Made by a program: the position numbers and the translations under genes. The notes below the pieces were generated by a model that was not told where the DNA came from, did no database searches, and saw only the letters and a program-made list of their open reading frames with translations. This document shows, piece by piece, positions 1 through 7,579 of a DNA stretch of 33,409 nucleotides. Within the stretch, counting starts at the first letter, position 1. Each line of letters begins with the position of its first letter. This DNA is from Bacteroidales bacterium (GTDB lineage Bacteria; Bacteroidota; Bacteroidia; Bacteroidales; Muribaculaceae), in assembly GCA_014800895.1 (NCBI GenBank), contig JAAVFG010000036.1, positions 1 to 33,409 on the forward strand. The letters run 5' to 3'.

Positions 1-323
1 TCCGTGGACGTCTCTTTATTAAGGATGTTGACGGAAACTATCTGTTTCCTTGTCTCTTATGTCAAAGCCTCTTGCGAGACTTCGGCTGCTTGTCCTGTGG
101 CAGAATGTCATTGTTCTTTGCGCATCCGAGGCGTTTAGTTCGTTTCTCGTTTGCGGTTGCAAAGTTATAACAAAAAAATCCCTATGTCAAGAGTTTGATA
201 TTATAACCTTATATTTTTACTTAATTTTATGTTTTAAAAAATTGTTTTTCAGTAAAATAAAATTATGTTAAAATATATTTAGTATTGTTAACAAATCTTA
301 ATTACCGACATACTATTAAGTAA
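1..323. other. Left-edge region, no gene supported
   Basis: Neither strand carries a convincing coding region. The one longer plus-strand reading (50-271) has low complexity and resembles no family I know. The stretch from about 175 to 320 is very AT-rich and follows the end of the queA operon. The only clear signal is a leftward promoter at 160-190, so the left part (1-150) is probably the 5' leader of a gene lying outside the window. A short stem, GGAAAC/GTTTCC, sits at about 34-50 in that leader. Confidence 0.5.
160..190 (-). promoter_or_regulatory. Bacteroidetes-type promoter reading leftward
   Basis: On the minus strand, TAACTTTG (167 down to 160) matches the -7 consensus TAnnTTTG. A TTG (190-188) lies 20 bp upstream, where the -33 box belongs. 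No good start codon follows before position 1, so the transcript has a leader of at least about 150 nt or starts a non-coding RNA. Confidence 0.55.
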
Positions 324-1376
324 TTACTTGAGTATGAGCATCGCATCGCCATAAGCTCCGAAGCGATATTTCTCCTTGACGGCTACATCATACGCCTTCA
401 TAACAGTATCATATCCGCCAAAGGCAGCTACCATCATAAGCATAGTGCTATAAGGAAGATGAAAATTAGTGACCAATGAGTTGCAGACTGTGAAGTCATA
501 GGGAGGGAAGATGAACTTATTGGTCCAGCCGGCATAATTCATCAGATGACCATTCATACATACTGCCGTGGCAAGGGCACGGAGTACGGATGTTCCTACC
601 GCGCCGATTTTCTTACCGTCATCCTTTGCCTTATTTACCATCTCCACGAGATCATCCTCGACATACATCTCCTCGCTATCCATGCGATGCTTGGTCAGGT
701 CTTCGACATCTATATCCTTGAAATTTCCTCGTCCGGAATGTAATGTAAGGAATCCACGCTCTACACCTTTGATTTCAAGACGCTTCATGAGCTCGCGGCT
801 GAAATGGAGTCCGGCAGCCGGAGCAGTCACCGCGCCCTCTTTCTCTGCATAAATACACTGATACCATTCGGCATCCTCAGGCTCTACCTTACGGGTAATA
901 TATTCAGGAAGAGGAGTCTCTCCAAGTGCATAGAGAGCTTCCTTGAATTCATCATGGCTTCCATCATATAAGAATCGGAGAGTGCGACCGCGGGAAGTAG
1001 TGTTGTCAATCACTTCCGCCACCATTGACTCATCCTCACCGAAATAGAGCTTATTACCGATTCGTATCTTACGGGCAGGCTCCACCAAAACATCCCAGAA
1101 CTTATTCTCCACACTCAGTTCGCGGAGAAGAAAGACCTCTATACATGCCCCGGTCTTCTCCTTATTGCCATAAAGACGCGCAGGAAAGACTTTCGTGTCA
1201 TTAAAGATCAATACATCTCCTTCATCATAAAAATTGATAAGTTCTTTAAAGATATGGTGTGATATTTCACCGGTGCGTGAATCAACCACCATCAGACGAC
1301 ATTCGTCTCTATTCTCCGTAGGATACTGAGCGATCAGCTCCTCGGGAAGTTTAAATTTGAACTGAGATAATTTCAT
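324..1376 (-). CDS. queA: QueA, S-adenosylmethionine:tRNA ribosyltransferase-isomerase
   Basis: QueA moves the ribosyl part of SAM onto 7-aminomethyl-7-deazaguanine in tRNA to make epoxyqueuosine, the next-to-last step of queuosine synthesis in the cytosol. The 350-residue protein has the normal family length and start ([19 protein letters not shown]) and shows family motifs [20 protein letters not shown] and [15 protein letters not shown]. It is the last gene of the ftsX-DUF3098-uppP-truB-queA operon. Its ATG overlaps the truB stop as ATGA, which implies translational coupling. No obvious intrinsic terminator follows it. Confidence 0.97.
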   Translation of the reverse strand: MKLSQFKFKLPEELIAQYPTENRDECRLMVVDSRTGEISHHIFKELINFYDEGDVLIFNDTKVFPARLYGNKEKTGACIEVFLLRELSVENKFWDVLVEPARKIRIGNKLYFGEDESMVAEVIDNTTSRGRTLRFLYDGSHDEFKEALYALGETPLPEYITRKVEPEDAEWYQCIYAEKEGAVTAPAAGLHFSRELMKRLEIKGVERGFLTLHSGRGNFKDIDVEDLTKHRMDSEEMYVEDDLVEMVNKAKDDGKKIGAVGTSVLRALATAVCMNGHLMNYAGWTNKFIFPPYDFTVCNSLVTNFHLPYSTMLMMVAAFGGYDTVMKAYDVAVKEKYRFGAYGDAMLILK

Positions 1377-2095
1377 TTCTTATTATTAACATAATCTTCC
1401 GGAAACTCCAGAGGTCCGGTAGTTATTTTCTCCATCGCCTCATCAATAGTGAGACATTTATCAATATCCATATCCCCCACCCTCGTGCGGCGTAATCCTA
1501 CAAGGTGTCCGCCTGAGCCAAGGGCTTTCCCTATATCACGAGCCAATGCCCGGATATATGTGCCTTTGCTGCATACTACCCTTATTCTCAGCAAGGGGGG
1601 CTCGAAAGAGAGGATTTCCAATTCCGATATCTCGAGAGGCTTCGCCTTGAGCTCAACCTCCTCTCCTTTTCTTGCAAATTTATAAGCCCTCTTTCCATCT
1701 ACCTTTACGGCAGAGAAGACCGGAGGCACCTGCATAACCTTTCCCCGAAACTCAGGCAGAATCTCTTCCACACTCTGCCGGGTGATGTGTTCCCAGGGGA
1801 AAGTAGCGTCAACTTCCGTTTCAAGATCAAAACTCGGCGTAGTGGCACCCAGACGGATATCAGCTATATATTCCTTGCTTCCCGCCTGAAGACGCTCTAT
1901 CTCCCGAGTAGCCTTTCCGGTGCAGATAATCAGCACGCCTGTAGCGAGAGGGTCGAGAGTGCCGGCATGTCCGACCTTGAATTTCTTCACGCCTAATCTG
2001 CGCGTGATAGCGCCGCGAAGACGCTTCACCGCATCAAAGGAGGTCCAGCCCAATGGCTTATCTATTCCTATTATTTCTCCGCTTATGAGATCCAT
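1373..2095 (-). CDS. truB: TruB, tRNA pseudouridine-55 synthase
   Basis: TruB isomerises U55 in the T-loop of tRNAs to pseudouridine. The frame is open back to 2164, but I place the start at 2095 ([20 protein letters not shown], 240 aa). That is where family similarity begins, it does not run into uppP (which stops at 2118), and an AAGGAG-like site lies in the 22-bp gap. The catalytic Asp is about residue 48 in [12 protein letters not shown], followed by the ICTGKATR motif. [13 protein letters not shown] is the second conserved block. It overlaps queA by 4 bp (ATGA). Confidence 0.95.
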   Translation of the reverse strand: MDLISGEIIGIDKPLGWTSFDAVKRLRGAITRRLGVKKFKVGHAGTLDPLATGVLIICTGKATREIERLQAGSKEYIADIRLGATTPSFDLETEVDATFPWEHITRQSVEEILPEFRGKVMQVPPVFSAVKVDGKRAYKFARKGEEVELKAKPLEISELEILSFEPPLLRIRVVCSKGTYIRALARDIGKALGSGGHLVGLRRTRVGDMDIDKCLTIDEAMEKITTGPLEFPEDYVNNKK

Positions 2096-2117
2096 AATAT
2101 TCTTCTTATTTTGCTCC

Positions 2118-2978
2118 TTACCAGAATATACAGAGGAGTCCGGCAAGAACGCAATAAACGGCAAACCATATCAGCTTACCCTTCTTCACAAGATTGATCA
2201 TCCATTTGCAGGCACAACAACCCACAATAAAGGAAGCAAGGAATCCGATTACCATAGCTCCGGCTCCTATCTCGGGCGTTCCGGCAACGGGAGCTTCGGT
2301 AATCATATCCTTGACACCGAGCAGAGCTTCGCCCAAAATCGGAATAATCACCATAAGGAAAGAGAACTGCGCCATCTGATCGCGTCGGTCACCGAGAATA
2401 ATACCGGTAGCGATGGTCGTTCCGGAACGGCTGAGACCGGGCAGCACGGCACATGCCTGCGCGCAACCTATTATGAAAGCGTCAAACCATGTAATGTCAT
2501 GGCCCGCTGATGCCGGCACGACCTTGTCTCCATCCCCCGGATTACTGTTCTGAAGACGCCGAACGGCTCTCAGGTCAGAGAGATGGGCGAACGTTAGAAG
2601 GAAAGCGGTCACCAACAGACATATCCCCACTATTTTAAGGTTTCCCTCAAAGAAGCTCTCCACAAAATCCTTAAAACAGAAACCTACTATCGCAATAGGC
2701 ACACAAGACAAAAGAATCTTGCATACATACCAGAAATCGGCATCTCTCTTAAAAGTGAAGAAGCTTACGCAGAGGCGGCGGAACAGAGGCCAAAGGATCA
2801 CCAATGTGGAGCAAACAGTGGCGGCATGAAGCAACACATCAAACTGTATGGCTTCCTCGCCGGCAAGATCCACACCTAATATCTGACGAAAAATTTCAAG
2901 ATGTCCGCTTGAACTGACAGGTAGATACTCAGTCAGTCCCTGGACTATTCCAAGGAGCAGGGCGTCTAACCAATCCAT
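2118..2978 (-). CDS. uppP: UppP/BacA, undecaprenyl-diphosphatase
   Basis: This integral membrane phosphatase converts undecaprenyl diphosphate to the monophosphate carrier used for peptidoglycan and surface glycans, and is linked to bacitracin resistance. The 286-aa protein shows the BacA signatures: EYLPVSSSGHLE at about 17-28 (catalytic Glu) and PGLSRSGTT at about 180-188 (catalytic Arg/Ser), with about eight hydrophobic segments. A polar stretch at about 143-160 (NSNPGDGDKVVPASAG) separates the two halves. The gene lies 23 bp after DUF3098 and 22 bp before truB in a tight operon. Confidence 0.95.
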   Translation of the reverse strand: MDWLDALLLGIVQGLTEYLPVSSSGHLEIFRQILGVDLAGEEAIQFDVLLHAATVCSTLVILWPLFRRLCVSFFTFKRDADFWYVCKILLSCVPIAIVGFCFKDFVESFFEGNLKIVGICLLVTAFLLTFAHLSDLRAVRRLQNSNPGDGDKVVPASAGHDITWFDAFIIGCAQACAVLPGLSRSGTTIATGIILGDRRDQMAQFSFLMVIIPILGEALLGVKDMITEAPVAGTPEIGAGAMVIGFLASFIVGCCACKWMINLVKKGKLIWFAVYCVLAGLLCIFW

Positions 2979-3001
2979 GTCTATAATAACTTTGATAGTA
3001 T

Positions 3002-3268
3002 TTACTTTTTCTTTTTAGGGGTATAGATGATCGCAAAAGCCATCAGCAGAAAGCCAAGGAAAGCTATCGTGGGACCAACCACGATGCGTCGCGTACTGAA
3101 AATATCGGGATTAAAAGCAGTCGGGTCTTCACTTCCGCCTCCGCTCATAAGGATAAATCCCAGAATAATCATAGCCACGCATACACCCATCATATAGAAA
3201 TTCACCTTTGTAAAAGGACGCTGGATTTTAGAATTATCCTCGCGCGGTGTATTGTTTTCTGAAGCCAT
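3002..3268 (-). CDS. DUF3098 small membrane protein
   Basis: An 88-aa protein with two predicted membrane helices (about 24-43 and 64-82), a short loop containing DPTAFNPDIFSTRRI, and a Lys-rich C-terminus. This is the usual form of the DUF3098 family, known from Bacteroidetes and commonly encoded between ftsX and uppP, as here. Function is unknown; its place suggests a link to cell division or the envelope lipid cycle, which is inference. It lies 44 bp after ftsX. Confidence 0.85.
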   Translation of the reverse strand: MASENNTPREDNSKIQRPFTKVNFYMMGVCVAMIILGFILMSGGGSEDPTAFNPDIFSTRRIVVGPTIAFLGFLLMAFAIIYTPKKKK

Positions 3269-3312
3269 ATCTTAAGCTATTGAATTAGTGAAAAGAATGT
3301 GTGAGATTCGCA

Positions 3313-4191
3313 TCAACGGAAAAGCTTGTCATAGTCTCTTCCCAAATATCTGGCTGTGGACATCCATGCCGCCAAGGCGCAGATTATCATACCTACCAAG
3401 GTGATGGCACCCGCCACCATAGCAAATTCAGTCCAACCGATAGTATTGTTCAATTCCCGGAATCCCGCCTGCGGGGCAAAAGCCAATGCCGTGGCAAGCA
3501 AGCCGGAAGCAATGATACCAGCCAAAAGACCGCACAACATATTATTTCCTACCACCGGGCGACGGATATAACCATTAGTCGCACCAACGAGCTGCATGGT
3601 ATGAATAGTGAAACGTCGGGAATAGACTGTCAGATGTACTGTATTATTGATCAATACAAAGGAGATTACAAGCATGGCTATCGCGATAGCTCCCAATAAT
3701 CCTGTAAGCCGCGACACACTGCGATTGATAGCCTCCACGGTATCTGTCTCAGGCACGGAGACATCACTGACATCTTCCAGAGAAGCGAGTTTTTTACGGA
3801 TAGACGCTATCTGCGACGGAGCCGTATAGTCAGCCTTCAGCGTAAAACTGATTTCCGGGGATAGAGGATTAACGCCGAATACCTCCTCAAGGTCTTCGCC
3901 GGTGTCTTTCTTCCATTGCTCCATAGCCTCTTGCCGGGAAATGAATCGGGTGTGGAGAGCATAAGGCTCGCTTTTGATCTTATCCTCAAGCATTCGTGCA
4001 TTTTGGTCGGACACAGAGTCTGTGAGGATAACGCTCAGTTCGATACGTTCCCTCATACGGCGCGTCTCCTTATCAGCGCCAATCCATACCATAGCGATAA
4101 TGCCCACCAATACCAGCACCAGTGTAACACTGATGATCGTGGTAAGATGAGCTGCAAAATAGGAGATTTTTACCTCTTTATTTTCTTTCAT
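3313..4191 (-). CDS. ftsX: FtsX, cell-division ABC-transporter-like membrane subunit
   Basis: FtsX pairs with the ATPase FtsE at the division septum and signals to periplasmic peptidoglycan hydrolases. The 292-aa protein has the family layout: a membrane segment at about 16-33, a periplasmic domain to about 165, then three C-terminal helices of the FtsX/MacB permease fold, with the cytoplasmic segment MQLVGATNGYIRRPVV. No ftsE is in this window, so its partner is encoded elsewhere, as is usual in Bacteroidetes. It is the first gene of the operon and has its own promoter at 4232-4263. Confidence 0.93.
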   Translation of the reverse strand: MKENKEVKISYFAAHLTTIISVTLVLVLVGIIAMVWIGADKETRRMRERIELSVILTDSVSDQNARMLEDKIKSEPYALHTRFISRQEAMEQWKKDTGEDLEEVFGVNPLSPEISFTLKADYTAPSQIASIRKKLASLEDVSDVSVPETDTVEAINRSVSRLTGLLGAIAIAMLVISFVLINNTVHLTVYSRRFTIHTMQLVGATNGYIRRPVVGNNMLCGLLAGIIASGLLATALAFAPQAGFRELNNTIGWTEFAMVAGAITLVGMIICALAAWMSTARYLGRDYDKLFR

Positions 4192-4200
4192 ATGATTGCC

Positions 4201-4217
4201 GCGGCTTCACGAGCCGC
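4201..4217 (-). other. Stem-loop in the ftsX leader
   Basis: GCGGCT/AGCCGC (6 bp, 5-nt loop) lies between the ftsX promoter and its ATG, about 10 bases upstream of the start codon. It could affect translation, but nothing more can be said from sequence. Confidence 0.35.
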
Positions 4218-4231
4218 TCCATTTTCGATTG

Positions 4232-4263
4232 CAAAGATAATACATTAACACCCCCTTTGTCAA
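4232..4263 (-). promoter_or_regulatory. Promoter of the ftsX-queA operon
   Basis: On the minus strand TATCTTTG (4239-4232) fits the TAnnTTTG -7 box, with TTG (4263-4261) 21 bp upstream. Predicted transcription starts near 4226, giving a leader of about 35 nt to the ftsX ATG. Confidence 0.65.
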
Positions 4264-4336
4264 TAGATTGCCTTATTTTTTGACTCCATTCCCATATTTT
4301 GATATATTTTTAGAAGTTTTTAACCTCAAAAATTAG

Positions 4337-4344
4337 TAATTTTG
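4337..4344 (+). promoter_or_regulatory. Likely -7 box for mtaB
   Basis: TAATTTTG matches the TAnnTTTG consensus 73 bases before the mtaB ATG. I see no good TTG at the expected -33 position, so the promoter may be weak or need an activator. Confidence 0.45.
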
Positions 4345-4416
4345 CATAGGACTTCCCTGAAAAATCAGAAATTTGGCTCCGGATATGCCCGGAGGGGATG
4401 AAAGAAAGGAAAACAG

Positions 4417-5739
4417 ATGACAGAAAATCAATATAATCTGAAAGCGGAGTATCACACCTTAGGATGCAAGCTTAATTTCTCGGAGACTTCCGCCATCGGA
4501 AAGATTCTTTCCGAGAAAGGTATAGTCCGAACAGGAAAGGGTGACACTCCGGATATCATAGTAATCAATACTTGTTCCGTGACGGAGACCGCCGATAAAA
4601 AGGGCAGACAGCTCATCCGTCGCCTTTCGGGTCGCTATCCGGATGCTGCTATCGTCGTCACAGGATGTTACGCTCAGCTGAAGCCGGACGAGGTTAAGAA
4701 TATCGAGGGGGTGGATATAGTGTTGGGAAGCAACGAGAAACTTCTCGCGGCTGAATTCATCGAGAAATGGCTATCCGACCGCAAGAGCCGTCTGGAAGTG
4801 ACACCTTTCAGAGATATCACCACTTTCTATCCCTCCTGCGAACGCGGCGACCGCACACGCTATTTCCTCAAAGTCCAGGATGGATGTGATTACTTCTGTA
4901 CATACTGCACTATCCCCTTTGCCCGCGGACGTTCCCGCTCAGGATCTATCGCCTCACTCACCAATATGGCGCGTGAAGTGGCTGCTGAGGGAGGTAAAGA
5001 AATTGTCATCACCGGAGTCAATATCGGGGAATTCGGTAAAGATTCAGGGGAAAGTTTCTTTGACCTACTTAAGAGTCTTGACTCCGTCGAGGGAATAGAG
5101 CGCTACCGCATATCATCCATCGAGCCGAATCTCATTACAGAGGAGATCCTTGAATGGATCGCCAAGGAGGCGCGCGCTTTCACCCCGCACTTCCATATTC
5201 CCCTTCAGGCAGGCTCCGACAAAGTGCTTAAATTAATGAACCGCCGCTATGACACCGCTCTCTTCAGAAGCAGAATAGAGAAGATACGCGAATTAATGCC
5301 GGATGCCTTTATCGGAATCGACATTATCGCCGGAGCTCGCGGCGAGACACAGGAGGAATGGGAGAAGTCACTTGACTTCGTTGCATCTCTCCCTGTGGAT
5401 AAGCTCCATGTATTCCCCTACTCCGAGCGTCCGGGTACGTCGGCATTGGCTATCGAGCACAAGGTCAGCCAGGAGGAGAAACATAAACGCGTGGCGAAGC
5501 TTACAAACCTTTCCGATCAGAAACTGACTCAATTCATGAGAGAAAGAATAGGCAAGGAATATGATGTGCTTTGGGAGCACCCCGCCCCGGGGATAGACCG
5601 GATGCATGGCTTCACACCCAATTATCTCCGAGTCACCGCTCCGCTTGATACGGAATTATTAAATACCATCTCCAGAGTAAGGATCACAGGGCTTGATGAA
5701 AACGAACCTGATTCCCTTACAGCTGAACTAATAAAATGA
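4417..5739 (+). CDS. mtaB: MtaB, tRNA t6A37 C2-methylthiotransferase
   Basis: This radical-SAM methylthiotransferase adds a methylthio group to N6-threonylcarbamoyladenosine at tRNA position 37. The 440-aa protein has the UPF0004 domain with cluster-binding Cys at about 17, 53 and 84 (TLGCKLN, NTCSVT, VTGCYAQ), then the radical-SAM CxxxCxxC at about 156-163 (GCDYFCTYCTIPFARG) and a C-terminal TRAM-like part. The HTLGCKLNFSET opening separates MtaB (YqeV-type) from MiaB and RimO. An AGAAAGGA sequence precedes the start. Its stop overlaps the next gene as ATGA, so it likely heads a plus-strand operon. Confidence 0.93.
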   Translation: MTENQYNLKAEYHTLGCKLNFSETSAIGKILSEKGIVRTGKGDTPDIIVINTCSVTETADKKGRQLIRRLSGRYPDAAIVVTGCYAQLKPDEVKNIEGVDIVLGSNEKLLAAEFIEKWLSDRKSRLEVTPFRDITTFYPSCERGDRTRYFLKVQDGCDYFCTYCTIPFARGRSRSGSIASLTNMAREVAAEGGKEIVITGVNIGEFGKDSGESFFDLLKSLDSVEGIERYRISSIEPNLITEEILEWIAKEARAFTPHFHIPLQAGSDKVLKLMNRRYDTALFRSRIEKIRELMPDAFIGIDIIAGARGETQEEWEKSLDFVASLPVDKLHVFPYSERPGTSALAIEHKVSQEEKHKRVAKLTNLSDQKLTQFMRERIGKEYDVLWEHPAPGIDRMHGFTPNYLRVTAPLDTELLNTISRVRITGLDENEPDSLTAELIK

Positions 5740-6761
5740 AAGGAGCCGTAGAAATGGAGCGCAAGAAATTAGGAGTCATCATCCTCAACTGGAACGGATT
5801 GAAGTTGCTTAAAGAGTTTCTTCCTATCGCGTCCCGCTTCACACGGGGTGAGGCGGTAGACCTGATTGTGGCAGATAACGGATCGACGGATGGCTCGGTG
5901 GAATGGATAGAGAGCCGTCATCCGGAGGTAAAGGTCATTGCATTGAAGAATAATTACGGATTTGCAGAGGGTTATAACCGCGCCATCTCCAAAGCTGACT
6001 ATGAATATATCACTCTGCTCAACTCCGATGTGGAAGTGACGGAACACTGGTGGCAGCCCATTCTGGATTTTATGGAGAACAATCCTGATGTCGGCTCCAC
6101 CCAGCCCAAGATCCTCTCTTATCGTGACCGAAATAAATTTGAATATGCCGGCGCCGCCGGTGGCTTTTTAGATGCTTTCGGCTATCCCTTCTGCCGAGGC
6201 AGACTTTTTGACTCCATCGAGGAAGACAACGGTCAATACGACTCCATCTCCCCCGATATCACATGGGCTTCAGGAGCTTGTCTGACGGTGCGCAGAGATC
6301 TCTATCTCAAATTAGGAGGACTTGATGCCCGCTTCTTCGCACACATGGAGGAGATCGACCTTTGCCTGCGCATACTTAACGCCGGCTACCGCAACTGCGT
6401 GGTGACCTCCTCAAAAGTTTATCATGTAGGAGGAGCATCCCTGAAACAGGGGAATCCACAGAAGACATATCTCAATTTCCGCAACAATCTCCTGCTGCTT
6501 CATAAGAACCTTCCGGAGAAACGCGGGAAAAATGTATTGTTCAAGCGCCGCCTCGCCGATACTCTCGCATTCGGAATGTTTCTTCTCAAAGGGGATATCC
6601 CCAATGCCAAAGCAATCCTGAAAGCCCACCGCGACTTCAAGAAGATGAGAAAGGAATACACCCAGTTTCCGAAGAAAGATATCCTCTCCACTCTTCCCGG
6701 AGGGAAAGGGAGTGCAGTGTGGCAACATTATATAAAAAGAAACAAAACCTTCAATTTTTAG
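5736..6761 (+). CDS. Family 2 glycosyltransferase
   Basis: This enzyme probably moves a sugar from a nucleotide-sugar donor to an envelope glycan; the substrate cannot be read from sequence. It has the GT-A fold marks: IILNWNG near the N-terminus, VADNGSTDGSVEW, the metal/nucleotide site LLNSDVEV in place of a strict DxD, and the acceptor-site motif FFAHMEEIDLCLRI (the ED-like pair). The closest style is the rhamnosyltransferase-like WcaE/RfbN group. Two starts are possible: 5736 in ATGA overlap with mtaB, or 5754, which has AAAGGAG eight bases upstream and gives MERKKLGVIILNW. The second may be the real one. It has no membrane segments and is followed by surE after 11 bp. Confidence 0.88.
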   Translation: MKGAVEMERKKLGVIILNWNGLKLLKEFLPIASRFTRGEAVDLIVADNGSTDGSVEWIESRHPEVKVIALKNNYGFAEGYNRAISKADYEYITLLNSDVEVTEHWWQPILDFMENNPDVGSTQPKILSYRDRNKFEYAGAAGGFLDAFGYPFCRGRLFDSIEEDNGQYDSISPDITWASGACLTVRRDLYLKLGGLDARFFAHMEEIDLCLRILNAGYRNCVVTSSKVYHVGGASLKQGNPQKTYLNFRNNLLLLHKNLPEKRGKNVLFKRRLADTLAFGMFLLKGDIPNAKAILKAHRDFKKMRKEYTQFPKKDILSTLPGGKGSAVWQHYIKRNKTFNF

Positions 6762-6772
6762 ATTTTTAGATT

Positions 6773-7561
6773 ATGAAAAATACTCCTCTTATACTCGTAT
6801 CAAATGATGACGGAATCGATGCAAAGGGTGTCCGTTCGCTGATTGAACGACTTACACCTTACGGCGAAGTAGTGGTGGTATGTCCGGACCAGCCGCGTTC
6901 GGGGCAGTCAATGGCTATTACAGTGAATGACCCGCTACGCATCACACCTCTTGAAGACTTTAAGGGAGCGCGTATGTATAAGACCTCCGGCACACCGGTG
7001 GACTGTATCAAACTGGCGATGCATCATATCCTTGACCGCCGTCCCGACCTTGTGGTATCGGGTATCAATCACGGCACGAACGCATCTGTCAATGAGCTAT
7101 ATTCAGGCACTATGGGAGCCGCTTGCGAAGGGTGTGCCTTCGGGATACCATCCATCGGTTTTTCACTTACCAATCACTCCTCGGATGCTGACTTCGAGCA
7201 GTGTTTCCGTGCTGTCGATACCTTGGTAAAGGAGGTGCTTGAGAATGGTCTGCCGGAGGGAATATGTCTCAATGTGAACATACCCGATTTAGGCCATACC
7301 CCTGAGGAGATGAGAATATGCGTCCCATGTCAGGGTCACTGGAACGATGAGTACAGGGAATATATAGATCCTGCGGGTAAGAAATTCTACCTCCTCTGCG
7401 GCACTTTCATTAACGATGAACCGGAAAATGAGCACACCGATGAATGGTGCCTGGCTCATGGCATAGTCTCTGTCGTGCCGACCTCCGTCAACCGTAAAAT
7501 CAATATCCCAAAATCATTGGATTGGATCAAAGGGATATCTGAGAAGTATAAGAGCCTATAA
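6773..7561 (+). CDS. surE: SurE, 5'/3'-nucleotidase
   Basis: SurE is a divalent-metal nucleoside monophosphatase involved in nucleotide salvage and stationary-phase survival. At 262 aa it has the normal length. The metal-binding NDDG is at about 12-15 (ILVSNDDGIDAKG), with PRSGQSMAIT and SGINHGTNASVNELYSGTMGAA supplying the rest of the active site. It sits between the glycosyltransferase and murF-alr, 18 bp before the latter, and is probably co-transcribed with them. Confidence 0.95.
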   Translation: MKNTPLILVSNDDGIDAKGVRSLIERLTPYGEVVVVCPDQPRSGQSMAITVNDPLRITPLEDFKGARMYKTSGTPVDCIKLAMHHILDRRPDLVVSGINHGTNASVNELYSGTMGAACEGCAFGIPSIGFSLTNHSSDADFEQCFRAVDTLVKEVLENGLPEGICLNVNIPDLGHTPEEMRICVPCQGHWNDEYREYIDPAGKKFYLLCGTFINDEPENEHTDEWCLAHGIVSVVPTSVNRKINIPKSLDWIKGISEKYKSL

Positions 7562-7579
7562 TGCCTTAAGAAATACAAG

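Noticed and set aside
50..271. 73-codon plus-strand reading frame at the left edge
   Set aside because: It runs through an AT-rich non-coding stretch, opposes the clear leftward promoter and has no recognisable features; the last third is a low-complexity tail.
1920..2510. 196-codon plus-strand frame opposite truB and uppP
   Set aside because: It lies wholly antisense to two well-supported genes with conserved motifs; its translation has no family resemblance.
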